DNA of 64,000 bases from Phytohabitans suffuscus. GTDB taxonomy: Bacteria; Actinomycetota; Actinomycetes; Mycobacteriales; Micromonosporaceae. Location of the stretch: positions 1,550,001-1,614,000 of the forward strand of contig NZ_AP022871.1 of assembly GCF_011764565.1 (NCBI RefSeq), in the 5' to 3' direction. A program made the position numbers and the translations under genes. A model generated the notes under the pieces. It worked only from the letters and a program-made list of their open reading frames with translations. It made no database searches and had not been told where the DNA came from. This document shows, piece after piece, positions 16,062-26,156 of the stretch. Position 1 is the stretch's first letter; each line of letters begins with the position of its first letter.

Positions 16062-16496
16062 CTACTTCTTGCGCGCGGCGCGTGGCGTCACGAGCCGTGC
16101 CGCACTCCAGTCCTTACCCGCGTTGACCGTCGAGGTCTGCTGGAGTCCAGCGGTCGGTGCCACCTCGCTGATCTCGCTCGGCTCCACGTGCCCCGGCCGG
16201 CCAGCCTTGGGCGTCAGCAGCCACACAACGCCACTGTCGGCCAGCGGGGTGAGGGTCTGGACGAGCAGGTCGAACAAGTCACCGTCACCGTCGCGATACC
16301 AGACCAGCACCGCGTCGACGACCTCGTCCGTATCTTCGTCGACCAGCTCCCCGCAGCGGTCAATAAGGGCGTCGCGGAGATCCTCGTCGACGTCGTCGTC
16401 GTACCCCATCTCCATGACCACCATCCCCGGCTCGATACCGAACCGGTCCGCCAGGCTGCGTACGCCGTCGGCGGCCTGACCAGCGGTCGCGCTCAC
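16062..16496 (-). CDS. DUF3052 family protein
   Basis: This 144-residue protein begins after SATAGQAADGVRSL with LADRFGIEPGMVVMEMGYDD, then the acidic DEDLRDALIDRCGELVDEDT and a VWLLTPKAGRPGHVEPSEI core typical of DUF3052. The biochemical role is unknown, but the family is widely conserved in actinobacteria near aceE and peroxiredoxin genes. GTG 16496 was chosen because GAGGAGG lies 9 bases upstream. It precedes the peroxiredoxin gene by 78 bp on the same strand. Confidence 0.9.
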   Translation of the reverse strand: MSATAGQAADGVRSLADRFGIEPGMVVMEMGYDDDVDEDLRDALIDRCGELVDEDTDEVVDAVLVWYRDGDGDLFDLLVQTLTPLADSGVVWLLTPKAGRPGHVEPSEISEVAPTAGLQQTSTVNAGKDWSAARLVTPRAARKK

Positions 16497-16602
16497 TGTC
16501 GCGTGCCTCCTCATCTCAACACTCCCGGCGTCGAGCGCCGATAGCGCGTAGTCCACACAAGTGCGTCGCCGCGCGCAAGTGGCGCACCGAGTGGAAGGCA
16601 AT

Positions 16603-18939
16603 TTACCGTGCCAAGAGCCCTCGGGCACCCTGTGTGATGGCATCTTCGGTCACGAGCACGTGACGGGCAGCCGGACCTAGTGGGATGAACGAGTCAACTG
16701 ACGCGATTCGCCGCGCCGCGCCGACGTACCCGCCGTCGACGAGAGCGGCGAGCACGCCCTCCCCGACCCCGCCGGATCGGCGTGTTTCGTCCACGATGAG
16801 TACCCGTCCGGTCGCCGACGACTCGCGGATGATGTCGGCCACCGGCAGCGGGGCCAGCCAGCGCAGGTCGACCACCCGGGAGCCGACGCCCTCGCCGGCC
16901 AGGCGGGCCGCGACGCGCAGCGACATGCGCACCCCGTTGCCGAACGTGATGATCGTCAGGTCCTCCGTCGAGCCCACGCCGTACACCCTGGCCCGGCCGA
17001 TCGGCACATGGGCGGCGGACCAGGCGTCCGGAGGCAGGTACGGGGCGAGCCACTCACCGTCACCCTCCGCGTACAGGTCACGGGTGTGGTAGAGGGCGAT
17101 CGGCTCCAGGAACACGCACACGCTGCCGTCCACCGCGGCGCTCGCCAGGCACGTGCGCAGCATCGGCGCGGCGTCGTCGGGCCGCGCCGGCACCGCTACC
17201 ACGACACCGGGTATGTCCCGGAGCACGGCCACCGAGTTGTCGTTGTGGAAGTGCCCGCCGAACCCTTCCTGGTACGCGAGGCCGGCGACCCGTACCACCA
17301 TGGGGTTGCGGTAGGCGCCGCGCGAGAAGAACTGCATGGTGGACGCCTCGCCGCGGATCTGGTCCTCGGCGTTGTGCAGGTACGCGAGGTACTGGATCTC
17401 CGGCACCGGCAGCATGCCGGCGAGGCCCGCGCCCAGCCCGAGGCCGAGGATCGAGGTCTCGTCCAGCAGCGTGTCGAAGACCCGGGACGCGCCGAAACGG
17501 TCGCGGAGACCCTTCGTGACCCCGTACACGCCCCCCTTGACGGCCACGTCCTCGCCGAAGACGGCCATACCCGGGTTGGCGACCATGCCGTCGGCGAGCG
17601 CCGCGTTGATCGTCTGGGCCAGCGTGAGCGGACCCGCCTCCTCCGGCAGCCGCGCGGAGAACCCGGCGTCCCGCGCCGGCCCGGCGGGGCCCTCGGCCCG
17701 CGAGGCAGCCTCGGCGATCGCCTTGGCCAGGCGCACCGGCCGGCGCGGCGCCAGCGGGGCGGCGATGTCGGCCGGACCGTCCAGCTTCGGCTCGGCGAGC
17801 ACCTCCTCGGCGACCTTGCGGACCTGCCAGCCCACCTCGTCGTACCGCGCCACGATCTCGTCCGGCCGCGCCAGCCCGGCCGCCACCAGCAGCCGCGCGG
17901 TGGCCACGAGCGGGTCGCGGGCCACGTCGGCCGCGATGTCGCCGGCCGAGCGGTACGCGGTCTCGGCGTCCGCGCCCGCGTGGCCCATCAGCCGCACGGT
18001 GGTGAGGTGGAGGACGGCGGGGCGCCGGTGCCGGCGTACCCATTCCGCCGCCTCCGTCGCCACGTCGAAGGTCGCCGCGACGTCGCACCCGTCAGCGTCG
18101 AAGTACCTGATCCCCGGCCGCGCGCGCAGCGCGGCCGCCACCCAACCCGACGGCGAGCGGACGCTGATGCCCAGGCCGTTGTCCTCGCAGACGAAGAGCA
18201 CGGGCAGGCGCAGGCCGGAGTGGTCGCACCAGCCGGCCGTGTTGAAGGCGGCCGCGGCGCTCGCGTGGTTGATCGAGGCGTCGCCGAAGGAGCACACCGC
18301 GATCGCGTCCGCCGGCCACGGCGGCTGCGTGTCGACCTGCGGCCGGGCCGACCGCGGCGCGCGGGCCGAGGGGCCCGACCGCCGTAGCCTCTCGATCGCG
18401 AACGCGATGCCCACCGCCCGCGGCAGGTGGGAGGCCACAGTGGAGGTGGTGGGGATCACGTGCAGGTCGGCGTTGCCGAAGACCTTGTGCCGCCCGCCCG
18501 CGATCGGCTCCAGACCGGACGCCACCATCCCGCGCAGCACGTCACGAGCGGCGGCACTGACCGCGGCGGCACCGTCCGCCTCCTCGGTGGAGGGCCCGGC
18601 CTGCGCCACCCGCGCGCAGTAGAAGGCGCCCGAGCGGTAGTGCAGCAGCGCCGGGTCGGTCGCACGCACGGCGGCCGCGACCGCGGCGTTTCCTTCGTGG
18701 CCCGAGGAGCCGATCGTGTAGAACCCCTCGCCGAAGCTGCGCAGCCAGCGCCCGGCCAGGTCGAGGTGACGGCTGGTCAGCTGGGCGTCGAACAGCTCGA
18801 GCGCGGCGCTTCCGGTGAGGAGGCTGCCCTCGCGTACGGGCGCTCCCGGCTCCCGCTGGCCCGCTGGCTCGGCCAGACCGCCTACCGCCTCCCGGAAACG
18901 TTCGTCCAGATCTTGAGGGGTGGTCACGTTGCACAGCAT
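16603..18939 (-). CDS. fused alpha/beta 2-oxoacid (branched-chain type) dehydrogenase E1
   Basis: This 778-residue thiamine-diphosphate enzyme joins an E1-alpha-like half (SSGHEGNAAVAAAVRATDP near residue 80, then SFGDASINHASAAAAFNTA, the TPP/Mg site) to an E1-beta-like half from about residue 430 (LAQTINAALADGM, FGEDVAVKGGVYGVT, GHFHNDNS). It ends in a transketolase C-terminal domain (VLIVDETRRSGGVGEGV). It should decarboxylate a 2-oxoacid and pass the acyl group to a lipoyl E2, but no E2 or E3 gene is in the window. ATG 18939 is the longest start; GTG 18927 is an alternative. The substrate is not defined by sequence. Confidence 0.8.
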   Translation of the reverse strand: MLCNVTTPQDLDERFREAVGGLAEPAGQREPGAPVREGSLLTGSAALELFDAQLTSRHLDLAGRWLRSFGEGFYTIGSSGHEGNAAVAAAVRATDPALLHYRSGAFYCARVAQAGPSTEEADGAAAVSAAARDVLRGMVASGLEPIAGGRHKVFGNADLHVIPTTSTVASHLPRAVGIAFAIERLRRSGPSARAPRSARPQVDTQPPWPADAIAVCSFGDASINHASAAAAFNTAGWCDHSGLRLPVLFVCEDNGLGISVRSPSGWVAAALRARPGIRYFDADGCDVAATFDVATEAAEWVRRHRRPAVLHLTTVRLMGHAGADAETAYRSAGDIAADVARDPLVATARLLVAAGLARPDEIVARYDEVGWQVRKVAEEVLAEPKLDGPADIAAPLAPRRPVRLAKAIAEAASRAEGPAGPARDAGFSARLPEEAGPLTLAQTINAALADGMVANPGMAVFGEDVAVKGGVYGVTKGLRDRFGASRVFDTLLDETSILGLGLGAGLAGMLPVPEIQYLAYLHNAEDQIRGEASTMQFFSRGAYRNPMVVRVAGLAYQEGFGGHFHNDNSVAVLRDIPGVVVAVPARPDDAAPMLRTCLASAAVDGSVCVFLEPIALYHTRDLYAEGDGEWLAPYLPPDAWSAAHVPIGRARVYGVGSTEDLTIITFGNGVRMSLRVAARLAGEGVGSRVVDLRWLAPLPVADIIRESSATGRVLIVDETRRSGGVGEGVLAALVDGGYVGAARRIASVDSFIPLGPAARHVLVTEDAITQGARGLLAR

Positions 18940-19041
18940 TACCGACTCATGCCAACCCCGGCCACCCTGACCGCCCGCCGTACCCCGGCGATCATCGTGC
19001 CGGCGCCGCCGCAGCGGCTACCCACCGGTGGGACGGGCCGG

Positions 19042-20748
19042 TCACTCCCGCCAGCCGGACATCTCCACACCTCGGGCCAGCTCGACGCGCAGGCCCATGT
19101 TGACCTCCTTGGTCTCACCCGGGGCCAGCTCCAGCTTCCAGCTCAGCACGCCCAGGTCGGTGCGGTCGACGGGGTTGGGGTCGACCTTGAACGCCCGCAC
19201 CGTGATCCCCTCGTCGCGGGAGACCGGGATCTGGTCGAGCACGGTGACCTTGGCCGGCCGGGGGGTGTGGTTGGCGACCGTGGTCCGGTACTCCACCTCG
19301 CGCCGCCGGGTCGACCCGAGCGCCGCCTTCGTGGCGCTCCGCCGGATCAGCTTGCGCTCCACCCGGATCCGGTCGTCGAGGCCGAGCGCCAGCTCCACCT
19401 CTTCGCCCGGCGCCCAGGTCTCCAGGCGGGTGGCGCCCACGAAGTCGGCGTCGTGGAAGACCGAGGCCGGGCCGGGCAGCAGCGTGTGCGCCGAGCTGTT
19501 GACCGCGGTGGCCCGCAGGTGGGCGTCGGGCGACTGGGCCGGCGCGGTCACGTAGTCGAGCTCGGCGCCGAGCTCCAGCACGGCCACGGTGGCCCGGTGG
19601 GCGGTGCCGTCGGCGGGCACGGCCACGGGGTGCTCCGGCCGGTACGTGGCGGCGGCGACGCCCTGCTCGACCACGCCCGTGCTCTCCTCCAGCAGCGCCA
19701 CCTCGGCGTCGGCGGCGAAGGTGTCGGCCGCGTACCCGCTCGGCGCGGGAGGCGGGAGGGGCGGACCGCCGGCCCGCAGCATCTCCTTGCTCCGGGACGC
19801 GGCCACGGCCCGCGCGACGGGGAGCGGGCGGATGCGGTCGAGGTACCACGGGTCGGGGTCGGGGACGGTCGTGGTGGTCGCCGGGCGGGCGGTGGAGAGC
19901 ACCAGCTCGCACTCCGGCCAGTCTTCCCCGGTGTGCTGGGTGACCAGCCCGAACCAGGTCACGGCCAGCCGGTCGTCGGCGAGGCGCACGTCGTACGTGG
20001 ACTCCCAGCCGGCGCCGTCCACCACGTACGACAGCTCCAGCTCGACCCCCTCGGAGGCGGTGCCGAACGGCTCGCTCCGGCCCCGGCCGTCGGCACCCGA
20101 GACCTGCAGGCTGACCGCGGCGGCCAGCTGGTCCGGCCCGCGCTTGCCGGACACCTCCCGGTGCCGGCGGTCGAGCGCGGCCTTGCGGTCGCGGGCCTCC
20201 TCGGCGCGGCGGGCGAGGTCGCGCTGGCGGGCCTTGCCGGCGGAGAGCTGGTCGGCGATCGAGTCGGCGAACGCGGCCACGGCGGCCGGGTCGGACTCGC
20301 CGGCGGCGACCGCGCGCGCGTACGTCGAGCCGGCCCGCTGGGCGAGCGTGGTCAGAAACTCGACCCGCTGCGCCTCGACCGCCTCGGCGTCGGCCAGCTC
20401 GGCCAGCTCGGCGGCGACCGCCCGGCGGGCCTCCTCGACCTCGGCGAGGGTCCTGCCGGTGGGGCGGGCCTGGTGGCGGACGACCACGTCGACGCCGAGC
20501 ACGGTGGCCGCGCCGTGCCCGCCGACCCGGACCGAGTCGCGGTGCAGCCCGAGCGGCAGGGGTCCGATGTGGACCGTACTCAGGCCGCTGGGCAGCAGAA
20601 GCTTGCCGCGGCGGGTCACCCGGGCCCGGTCCGGATAGACCGTGACGGCCACGATGGGGGCGTCGAGCACCACCGGGCCGGCACTGGTCGCTCGCTCGGC
20701 ACCGTCGTGGGCGGCCTCCGCGCCGCCCCGCTCCCTCAGGGATTCCAC
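19042..20748 (-). CDS. DUF4139/DUF4140 domain protein (mucoidy inhibitor A family)
   Basis: This 568-residue protein has an N-terminal DUF4140 part (VTVYPDRARVTRRGKLLLPSG near residue 35), a coiled-coil middle (about 95-200) and a DUF4139 beta-rich C-terminal half (LELSYVVDGAGWESTYDVRL, later LDQIPVSRDEGITVR and LSWKLELAPGETKEV). The family includes MuiA; its function is not established. No signal peptide is visible. It is divergent from the YjbQ gene, with 21 bp between starts, so promoters must overlap. Confidence 0.85.
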   Translation of the reverse strand: MESLRERGGAEAAHDGAERATSAGPVVLDAPIVAVTVYPDRARVTRRGKLLLPSGLSTVHIGPLPLGLHRDSVRVGGHGAATVLGVDVVVRHQARPTGRTLAEVEEARRAVAAELAELADAEAVEAQRVEFLTTLAQRAGSTYARAVAAGESDPAAVAAFADSIADQLSAGKARQRDLARRAEEARDRKAALDRRHREVSGKRGPDQLAAAVSLQVSGADGRGRSEPFGTASEGVELELSYVVDGAGWESTYDVRLADDRLAVTWFGLVTQHTGEDWPECELVLSTARPATTTTVPDPDPWYLDRIRPLPVARAVAASRSKEMLRAGGPPLPPPAPSGYAADTFAADAEVALLEESTGVVEQGVAAATYRPEHPVAVPADGTAHRATVAVLELGAELDYVTAPAQSPDAHLRATAVNSSAHTLLPGPASVFHDADFVGATRLETWAPGEEVELALGLDDRIRVERKLIRRSATKAALGSTRRREVEYRTTVANHTPRPAKVTVLDQIPVSRDEGITVRAFKVDPNPVDRTDLGVLSWKLELAPGETKEVNMGLRVELARGVEMSGWRE

Positions 20749-20769
20749 GCGTCAAACCATACTGGCGGG

Positions 20770-21174
20770 ATGCGCACAGAGGTGATCACGGTGAGGACCG
20801 GCGGGCGCGCGACCGTCCGCGACATCACGAGCGAGGCGGCGGACTTCGTGGACGGACGGGGTGACGGGCTCCTGCACGTCTTCGTACCGCACGCCACGGC
20901 CGGCGTGGCGATCATCGAGACCGGCGCCGGCTCCGACGACGACCTGCTGACCGCCCTCGACTCGGTGCTCCCCGCGGACGACCGCTGGCGGCACCGCCAC
21001 GGCGCCCGGGGGCACGGTCGGGACCACGTCCTGCCCGCGTTCGTCGCCCCCTACGCGTCACTCCCGGTGGTCGACGGGCGGGTCGCGCTGGGTACCTGGC
21101 AGTCGATCTGCCTCGTCGACACGAACGGCGACAACCCGACCCGCCAGGTCCGGTTTTCCTTCCTCCCAGGTTGA
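20770..21174 (+). CDS. YjbQ/UPF0047 family protein
   Basis: This 134-residue protein shows the UPF0047 signatures: HVFVPHATAGVAIIET, followed by DDDLL, and near the C-terminus LGTWQSICLVDTNGDN with RQVRFSF. Conserved histidines (PHATA, HRHGARGHGRDH) suggest a metal or phosphate site; some members show weak thiamine phosphate synthase activity. ATG 20770 is the first start and leaves almost no room to the divergent DUF4139 gene. Confidence 0.85.
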   Translation: MRTEVITVRTGGRATVRDITSEAADFVDGRGDGLLHVFVPHATAGVAIIETGAGSDDDLLTALDSVLPADDRWRHRHGARGHGRDHVLPAFVAPYASLPVVDGRVALGTWQSICLVDTNGDNPTRQVRFSFLPG

Positions 21175-21270
21175 CGCTTTGTTACCACCTGGTACGTGTG
21201 TCGAGCGTCGCGTAGGGGTCGACCAGGCGTGACGGAGCCCGAAGCACAAGGCAGGATGGAAGGCTACAGA

Positions 21271-21305
21271 GACCCGTCACACAAATTACGGACCCATCAC
21301 ACAAA
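21271..21305 (+). promoter_or_regulatory. 15-bp direct repeats just upstream of aceE
   Basis: GACCCGTCACACAAA (21271-21285) and GACCCATCACACAAA (21291-21305) differ at one base and are spaced exactly 20 bp apart, about two helical turns. The second ends 15 bp before the GTG of aceE. They may be tandem operator sites for a regulator of pyruvate dehydrogenase. Confidence 0.45.
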
Positions 21306-21320
21306 GCAGAGGGAGCGCTG

Positions 21321-24065
21321 GTGGCTACCGAACGCAAGCGCCCGGTGATCAGCGATGGCCTGCCGAGCCAGCTTCTCGACATCGATCCCGAGGAGACCCG
21401 CGAGTGGATCGAGTCGCTCGACGCGGTCATTGACGAGCGCGGCGCCAAACGCGCCCGCTACGTCATGCTGAGCCTGCTCGAACGCGCCCGCGAGCGCCAG
21501 GTCGGGGTCCCACCCCTGACCACGACCGACTACATCAACACGATCCCGCCGGAGCAGGAGCCCTGGTTCCCCGGTGACGAGTTCGTCGAGCGGCGCATCC
21601 GGGCATACATCCGGTGGAACGCCGCGATGCTCGTGCACCGCGCCCAGCGCCCGGAGATCGGGGTCGGCGGGCACATCTCCACGTACGCGAGTGCCGCCTC
21701 GCTCTACGAGGTCGGCATGAACCACTTCTTCCGCGGCAAAAACCATCCCGGTGGCGGCGACCACATCTTCTTCCAGGGCCACGCCTCCCCCGGCATGTAC
21801 GCGCGGGCGTTCCTGGAGGGGCGGCTGGGAGAGGAGCGGCTCGACGGGTTCCGCCAGGAGCTGTCGCACGCCGGTCCGGGCGGTGGCCTGCCCAGCTACC
21901 CGCACCCACGGCTGATGCCGGACTTCTGGGAGTTCCCGACCGTCTCCATGGGCCTCGGCCCGCTCAACGCGATCTACCAGGCCCGGTTCAACCGGTACCT
22001 GCACCACCGGGGCATCAAGGACACGTCCGACCAGCACGTATGGGCGTTCCTCGGCGACGGTGAGATGGACGAGGTCGAGTCGCTCGGCGCGATCGGGCTG
22101 GCCGCCCGCGAGGAGCTCGACAACCTCACCTTCGTGATCAACTGCAACCTCCAGCGGCTCGACGGGCCGGTACGCGGCAACGGCAAGATCATCCAGGAGC
22201 TGGAGGCGTTCTTCCGCGGCGCCGGGTGGAACGTGATCAAGGTGATCTGGGGTCGCGAGTGGGACCCGCTGCTCGCCGCCGACACCGACGGCGCGCTGGT
22301 CAACCTCATGAACACCACGCCCGACGGCGACTACCAGACCTACAAGGCCGAGTCCGGCGCCTTCGTCCGCGAGCACTTCTTCGGGCGCGACCCCCGTACC
22401 CGCAAGATGGTCGAGCACATGAGCGACGAGGAGATCTGGAACCTCAAGCGCGGCGGCCACGACTACCGCAAGCTCTTCGGGGCGTACAAGGCGGCGGTCG
22501 AGCACACCGGCCAGCCGACCGTGATCCTCGCCAAGACGATCAAGGGCTGGACGCTCGGCTCGCACTTCGAGGGGCGCAACGCGACCCACCAGATGAAGAA
22601 GCTGACGCTCGACGACCTCAAGTCGTTCCGCGACCGGCTCTACCTCGACATCCCCGACTCCGCGCTGGAGTCCAACCCCTACCTGCCCCCCTACTACCAC
22701 CCGGGTGAGAAGTCCGACGAGATGCAGTACCTGCGCGAGCGGCGCGAGCAGCTCGGCGGCTACCTGCCGAGCCGGCGCACCACCACGATCCCGCTGCAGA
22801 TCCCGGGGCCGGAGCGCTTCGCCGACGTCAAGCGGGGCTCGGGCAAGCAGAAGGTGGCCACCACCATGGCCTTCGTCCGCCTGCTCAAGGACGTGATGAA
22901 GGACAAGGACTTCGGCCGGCGGTGGGTGCCGATCATCCCGGACGAGGCGCGCACGTTCGGCATGGACTCGCTCTTCCCGACGCAGAAGATCTACTCGCCG
23001 CACGGGCAGAAGTACACGTCCGTCGACCGGGAGCTCTTCCTGTCGTACAAGGAGGCGACGGCCGGGCAGATCCTGCACGAGGGCATCAACGAGGCCGGCT
23101 CGGTCGCGTCGTTCACCGCCGCCGGCACCTCGTACGCGACGCACGGCGAGCCGATGATCCCGCTGTACATCTTCTACTCGATGTTCGGGTTCCAGCGCAC
23201 CGGCGACGGGTTCTGGGCGGCGGCCGACCAGATGGCCCGCGGCTTCGTGCTCGGCGCCACGGCCGGGCGCACCACGCTCAACGGCGAGGGCCTGCAGCAC
23301 GAAGACGGCCACTCGCACCTGATCGCGGCGACCAACCCGGCCGTGGTGGCGTACGACCCGGCGTTCGCGTTCGAGATCGCGCACATCGTCGAGGACGGCC
23401 TGCACCGCATGTACGGCGAGAACGCCGAGCCGATCTTCTACTACCTGACCGTCTACAACGAGCCGATCCTGCAGCCGGCCGAGCCGGAGGGCCTCGATGT
23501 CGAGGGCGTCAAACGGGGCATCTACCGGTACTCGCCGGCGCCCAACGTGGACGGTCCGAAGGCGCAGATCCTCGCCTCCGGCACGGGCATGCAGTGGGCG
23601 CTCAAGGCCCAGCAGCTGCTCGCCCAGGACTGGGGCGTGGCGGCCGACGTGTGGTCGGTGACCTCCTGGACCGAGCTGCGCCGCGACGCCGTGCAGTCCG
23701 AGGAGTACAACCTGCTCAACCCGGGCAGCCCGGCGCGGACGCCGTACGTCAAGGCCAAGCTGGCCGAGGCGCCCGGCCCGGTCGTGGCGGTCAGCGACTG
23801 GATGCGGGCGGTGCCCGACCTGATCTCCCGCTGGGTGCCCGGCGACTACACCTCGCTCGGCACGGACGGCTTCGGCCTCTCCGACACGCGGCACGCGCTG
23901 CGCCGCCACTTCCACATCGACGCCGAGTCGATCGCGGTGGCCACGCTGCGCCAGCTCGCCGTCCGCGGCGAGATCCCGGCCGCGGTGCCGGCCGAGGCGG
24001 CCAAGAAGTACGCGATCGACGACGTCAACGCCGCCCCGGTCGGCGAGACAGGCGGCGACTCCTGA
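21321..24065 (+). CDS. aceE: pyruvate dehydrogenase E1, homodimeric type
   Basis: This 914-residue protein is full length for AceE. Markers are [10 protein letters not shown] near residue 35, [19 protein letters not shown], the TPP motif around [36 protein letters not shown], and a transketolase central domain ([12 protein letters not shown]). A C-terminal domain ends near the DGFGLSDTR signature. It decarboxylates pyruvate and acetylates the lipoyl groups of the E2 subunit, feeding acetyl-CoA to fatty-acid synthesis and the TCA cycle. GTG 21321 has GAGGGAG nearby. In many actinobacteria aceE sits next to the PucR-fabD block; here they are 13.6 kb apart. Confidence 0.97.
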   Translation: MATERKRPVISDGLPSQLLDIDPEETREWIESLDAVIDERGAKRARYVMLSLLERARERQVGVPPLTTTDYINTIPPEQEPWFPGDEFVERRIRAYIRWNAAMLVHRAQRPEIGVGGHISTYASAASLYEVGMNHFFRGKNHPGGGDHIFFQGHASPGMYARAFLEGRLGEERLDGFRQELSHAGPGGGLPSYPHPRLMPDFWEFPTVSMGLGPLNAIYQARFNRYLHHRGIKDTSDQHVWAFLGDGEMDEVESLGAIGLAAREELDNLTFVINCNLQRLDGPVRGNGKIIQELEAFFRGAGWNVIKVIWGREWDPLLAADTDGALVNLMNTTPDGDYQTYKAESGAFVREHFFGRDPRTRKMVEHMSDEEIWNLKRGGHDYRKLFGAYKAAVEHTGQPTVILAKTIKGWTLGSHFEGRNATHQMKKLTLDDLKSFRDRLYLDIPDSALESNPYLPPYYHPGEKSDEMQYLRERREQLGGYLPSRRTTTIPLQIPGPERFADVKRGSGKQKVATTMAFVRLLKDVMKDKDFGRRWVPIIPDEARTFGMDSLFPTQKIYSPHGQKYTSVDRELFLSYKEATAGQILHEGINEAGSVASFTAAGTSYATHGEPMIPLYIFYSMFGFQRTGDGFWAAADQMARGFVLGATAGRTTLNGEGLQHEDGHSHLIAATNPAVVAYDPAFAFEIAHIVEDGLHRMYGENAEPIFYYLTVYNEPILQPAEPEGLDVEGVKRGIYRYSPAPNVDGPKAQILASGTGMQWALKAQQLLAQDWGVAADVWSVTSWTELRRDAVQSEEYNLLNPGSPARTPYVKAKLAEAPGPVVAVSDWMRAVPDLISRWVPGDYTSLGTDGFGLSDTRHALRRHFHIDAESIAVATLRQLAVRGEIPAAVPAEAAKKYAIDDVNAAPVGETGGDS

Positions 24066-24118
24066 TCCGCCGCACACGGTTCTAGGCAGACCCAGTCCAC
24101 GCGGCCATCCTTGATCGG

Positions 24119-24589
24119 GTGAGCCGCATGGACTGGGTTACCTTCGACCGGCGCGACCCGGCCGTCGTGGTCGAGCTTCTCCGAGGGGTCGCCGCCAGCG
24201 GTGACCCGGGGGTGTACGGCGACGGCGTCGAGGTCGTCGTCGAGGCGCCCGCTCCCACGTTCCTGCGCGACATCTTCGGCGCCGAGCCCGCCAGCGCCCG
24301 CATCGCGGTCACCAAGCCGGGTGGCGGCGTCGGCTACCCGTTCCACGTGCGGCTGGTCAGCGACCAGGGCGGCGACGCGGGCCAGCGGGCGCCGCGGCGG
24401 GCCGGTTGGGCGATCAGCAACTCGGCCGGCCTCGCGTTCCTGATGCAGAAGGGCGCCGAGGGTGCCCCACCCGACTGGGCCGACCTCGTCGACGGGGCGA
24501 TAGCGGCGCTCACCGCCCTGCGTACCGACGCCGGCGACCCCGGCTGGCGGGTGGCCGTGGATCGAGAGGTGTTCCGGGCACGTTGGTAA
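24119..24589 (+). CDS. hypothetical protein
   Basis: This soluble protein of about 156 residues includes VVVELLRGVAASGDPGVYGD, then FLRDIFGAEPASARIAV, a GYPFHVRLVSDQGG strand and an ISNSAGLAFLMQ segment. I do not recognise a family. Third-position GC bias supports coding. It opens with GTG 24119, with ATG 24128 as an alternative; neither has a strong ribosome site. It lies between aceE and a damaged CGNR gene. Confidence 0.6.
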   Translation: MSRMDWVTFDRRDPAVVVELLRGVAASGDPGVYGDGVEVVVEAPAPTFLRDIFGAEPASARIAVTKPGGGVGYPFHVRLVSDQGGDAGQRAPRRAGWAISNSAGLAFLMQKGAEGAPPDWADLVDGAIAALTALRTDAGDPGWRVAVDREVFRARW

Positions 24590-24602
24590 CCGCTTATAGT
24601 GG

Positions 24603-25081
24603 TTGCGGACTATCCACGCTGGGCGGCCGGCGGGCGTTTGGGGCCTGCCCGCGCGTGGCGTCGACCCGGCCGAGGTCGCCGTGACCGCCGAAGACCTGGC
24701 CGAGGTCAAGCGGCTGCGCGAGGCGCTGTGGGCGAGCGCGCTGCGGGCCACCCAGGGCGACGCCCCGACCCGGCCGACCTCGCGGTGGTCAACGAGATCG
24801 CCGCCGGCCGCGGTCCGGTTCCGCGGATCGACCCGGTCACGGGCACCGCCACCTGGCGCCGGCCGGTCACCGCGGGCCAGCTCACCGTGGCGTTCGCGCG
24901 GGACGTGGTCGGCACGTTCACCGAGCCGGCGATCAGCCGGATCCGCATGTGCGCGGCCGGCAACTGCTACCTGATCTACCTGGACACGTCCCGCCCCGGC
25001 AACCGGCGGTGGTGCTCGATGCAGCGCTGCGGCAACCGGAGCAAGGTACGCGGGCATCGGGATCGCGGAGATAAATCATGA
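24603..25081 (+). pseudogene. CGNR zinc-finger (ABATE) protein, truncated and frameshifted
   Basis: The C-terminal half is a clear CGNR zinc finger: RIRMCAAGNCYLIYLDTS and RRWCSMQRCGNRSKV. The part of the ABATE domain before it (VTAEDLAEVKRLREALWAS) lies in another frame. Restoring one base at the CCCC run 24763-24766 joins them (QGDAP, then PADLAVVNEIAAG). The first 40 or so residues of the domain are missing as well. Such proteins are putative stress regulators. Its stop overlaps the ATG of the next gene (ATGA at 25078), so an intact version would be translationally coupled. Confidence 0.6.
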
Positions 25082-26121
25082 CTTGGGGTGACATTCTTCG
25101 CTGGCGCATCGAGCGCCAGTTTCTCGGCGCGACCCGCGGCCCGGACCTTGTCGCGGTGGCCCGGCGGCTCAGCGGGGTGCATGCCCAGCTGGCCGCGTCG
25201 GCGGTGACCGCGCTCCACCTGCGGGTGGCCGGCGGCGCCACCGCGGCGAGCGTCGACGAGGCGCTGTGGGGCAGTCGCACGCTCGTCAAGACCTGGGCCG
25301 CCCGGGGCACGCTGCACCTGCTGCCCGCCGCCGACCTGCCGACCTGGGTGGCCGCGATGTCCACCCGCACCCGGGAGACGACCGGGTCCTGGCTGCGCTA
25401 CCACGGGGTGACCGCCGAGCAGATGGCGGACATCATCGCGGCCGTTCCCGACGTGCTCGGCGGCGAGCCGCTCACCCGCGAGGAGCTTGCTGCCGCGATC
25501 ATCAAGGCCACCCGGCACAAGGACCTGCGCGAGCCGCTCACGCAGGGCTTCGGCGCGGTGCTCAAGCCGCTCGCGTTTCGCGGGCTGCTCTGCTCGGGGC
25601 CGCCCCTCGGGCGCAACGTCACGTTCGTCGCGCCGCGCCAGTGGCTGGACGAGTGGGACGAGGTGGAGACCGAGCGGGCGATCGACACGCTCGCGCTGGC
25701 CTACCTCGGCACGTACGGGCCGTCGACGGCGGACGAGTTCAGCCGGTGGTTCGACCTGAAGCCGGCGCTGGCCAAGAGGTCGTTCGCCCGGCTCGCCGAC
25801 GACCTCGTCGAGCTGGAGGGCGGCGTGCTCCCGGCCGGGCTGGCCGGCGAGGTGGCCGGGAAGCGGCCCGCGTCGGTGCACCTGCTGCCCGCCTTCGACC
25901 CGTACGTGGTGGGCAGCCTGCGCCAGCTCGATCGGGTGGTGAGCGGCGACAACAAGGCCAAGGTGTCCCGCCCGCAGGGGTGGATCTCGCCCGCTCTCGT
26001 GGTCGACGGTCGGATCGACGGCGTGTGGGACGGCGACACCGTGACGCCCTTCGTACCGTTGGCCAGGTCGATCCGTTCGGCCCTGGCGAGGGGGTTCCCG
26101 GAGGTCGGCGTCGCCGACTAG
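25078..26121 (+). CDS. winged helix DNA-binding domain protein (AlkZ-like, HTH_42)
   Basis: This 347-residue protein belongs to the HTH_42/AlkZ-like family. WRIERQFLG at the N-terminus is followed by RRLSGVHAQLAASAVTALHL (the HAQ element corresponds to the catalytic QxQ/QxD region), TLVKTWAARGTLHLLPA, and a C-terminal AFDPYVVGSL with LVVDGRIDGVWDG. AlkZ proteins are DNA glycosylases that unhook interstrand crosslinks; many relatives are of unknown specificity. It overlaps the CGNR remnant by four bases. Confidence 0.85.
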   Translation: MTWGDILRWRIERQFLGATRGPDLVAVARRLSGVHAQLAASAVTALHLRVAGGATAASVDEALWGSRTLVKTWAARGTLHLLPAADLPTWVAAMSTRTRETTGSWLRYHGVTAEQMADIIAAVPDVLGGEPLTREELAAAIIKATRHKDLREPLTQGFGAVLKPLAFRGLLCSGPPLGRNVTFVAPRQWLDEWDEVETERAIDTLALAYLGTYGPSTADEFSRWFDLKPALAKRSFARLADDLVELEGGVLPAGLAGEVAGKRPASVHLLPAFDPYVVGSLRQLDRVVSGDNKAKVSRPQGWISPALVVDGRIDGVWDGDTVTPFVPLARSIRSALARGFPEVGVAD

Positions 26122-26156
26122 AGTGCGAGGATCTTTCGCGTTCTAGGAGGTCAGGC

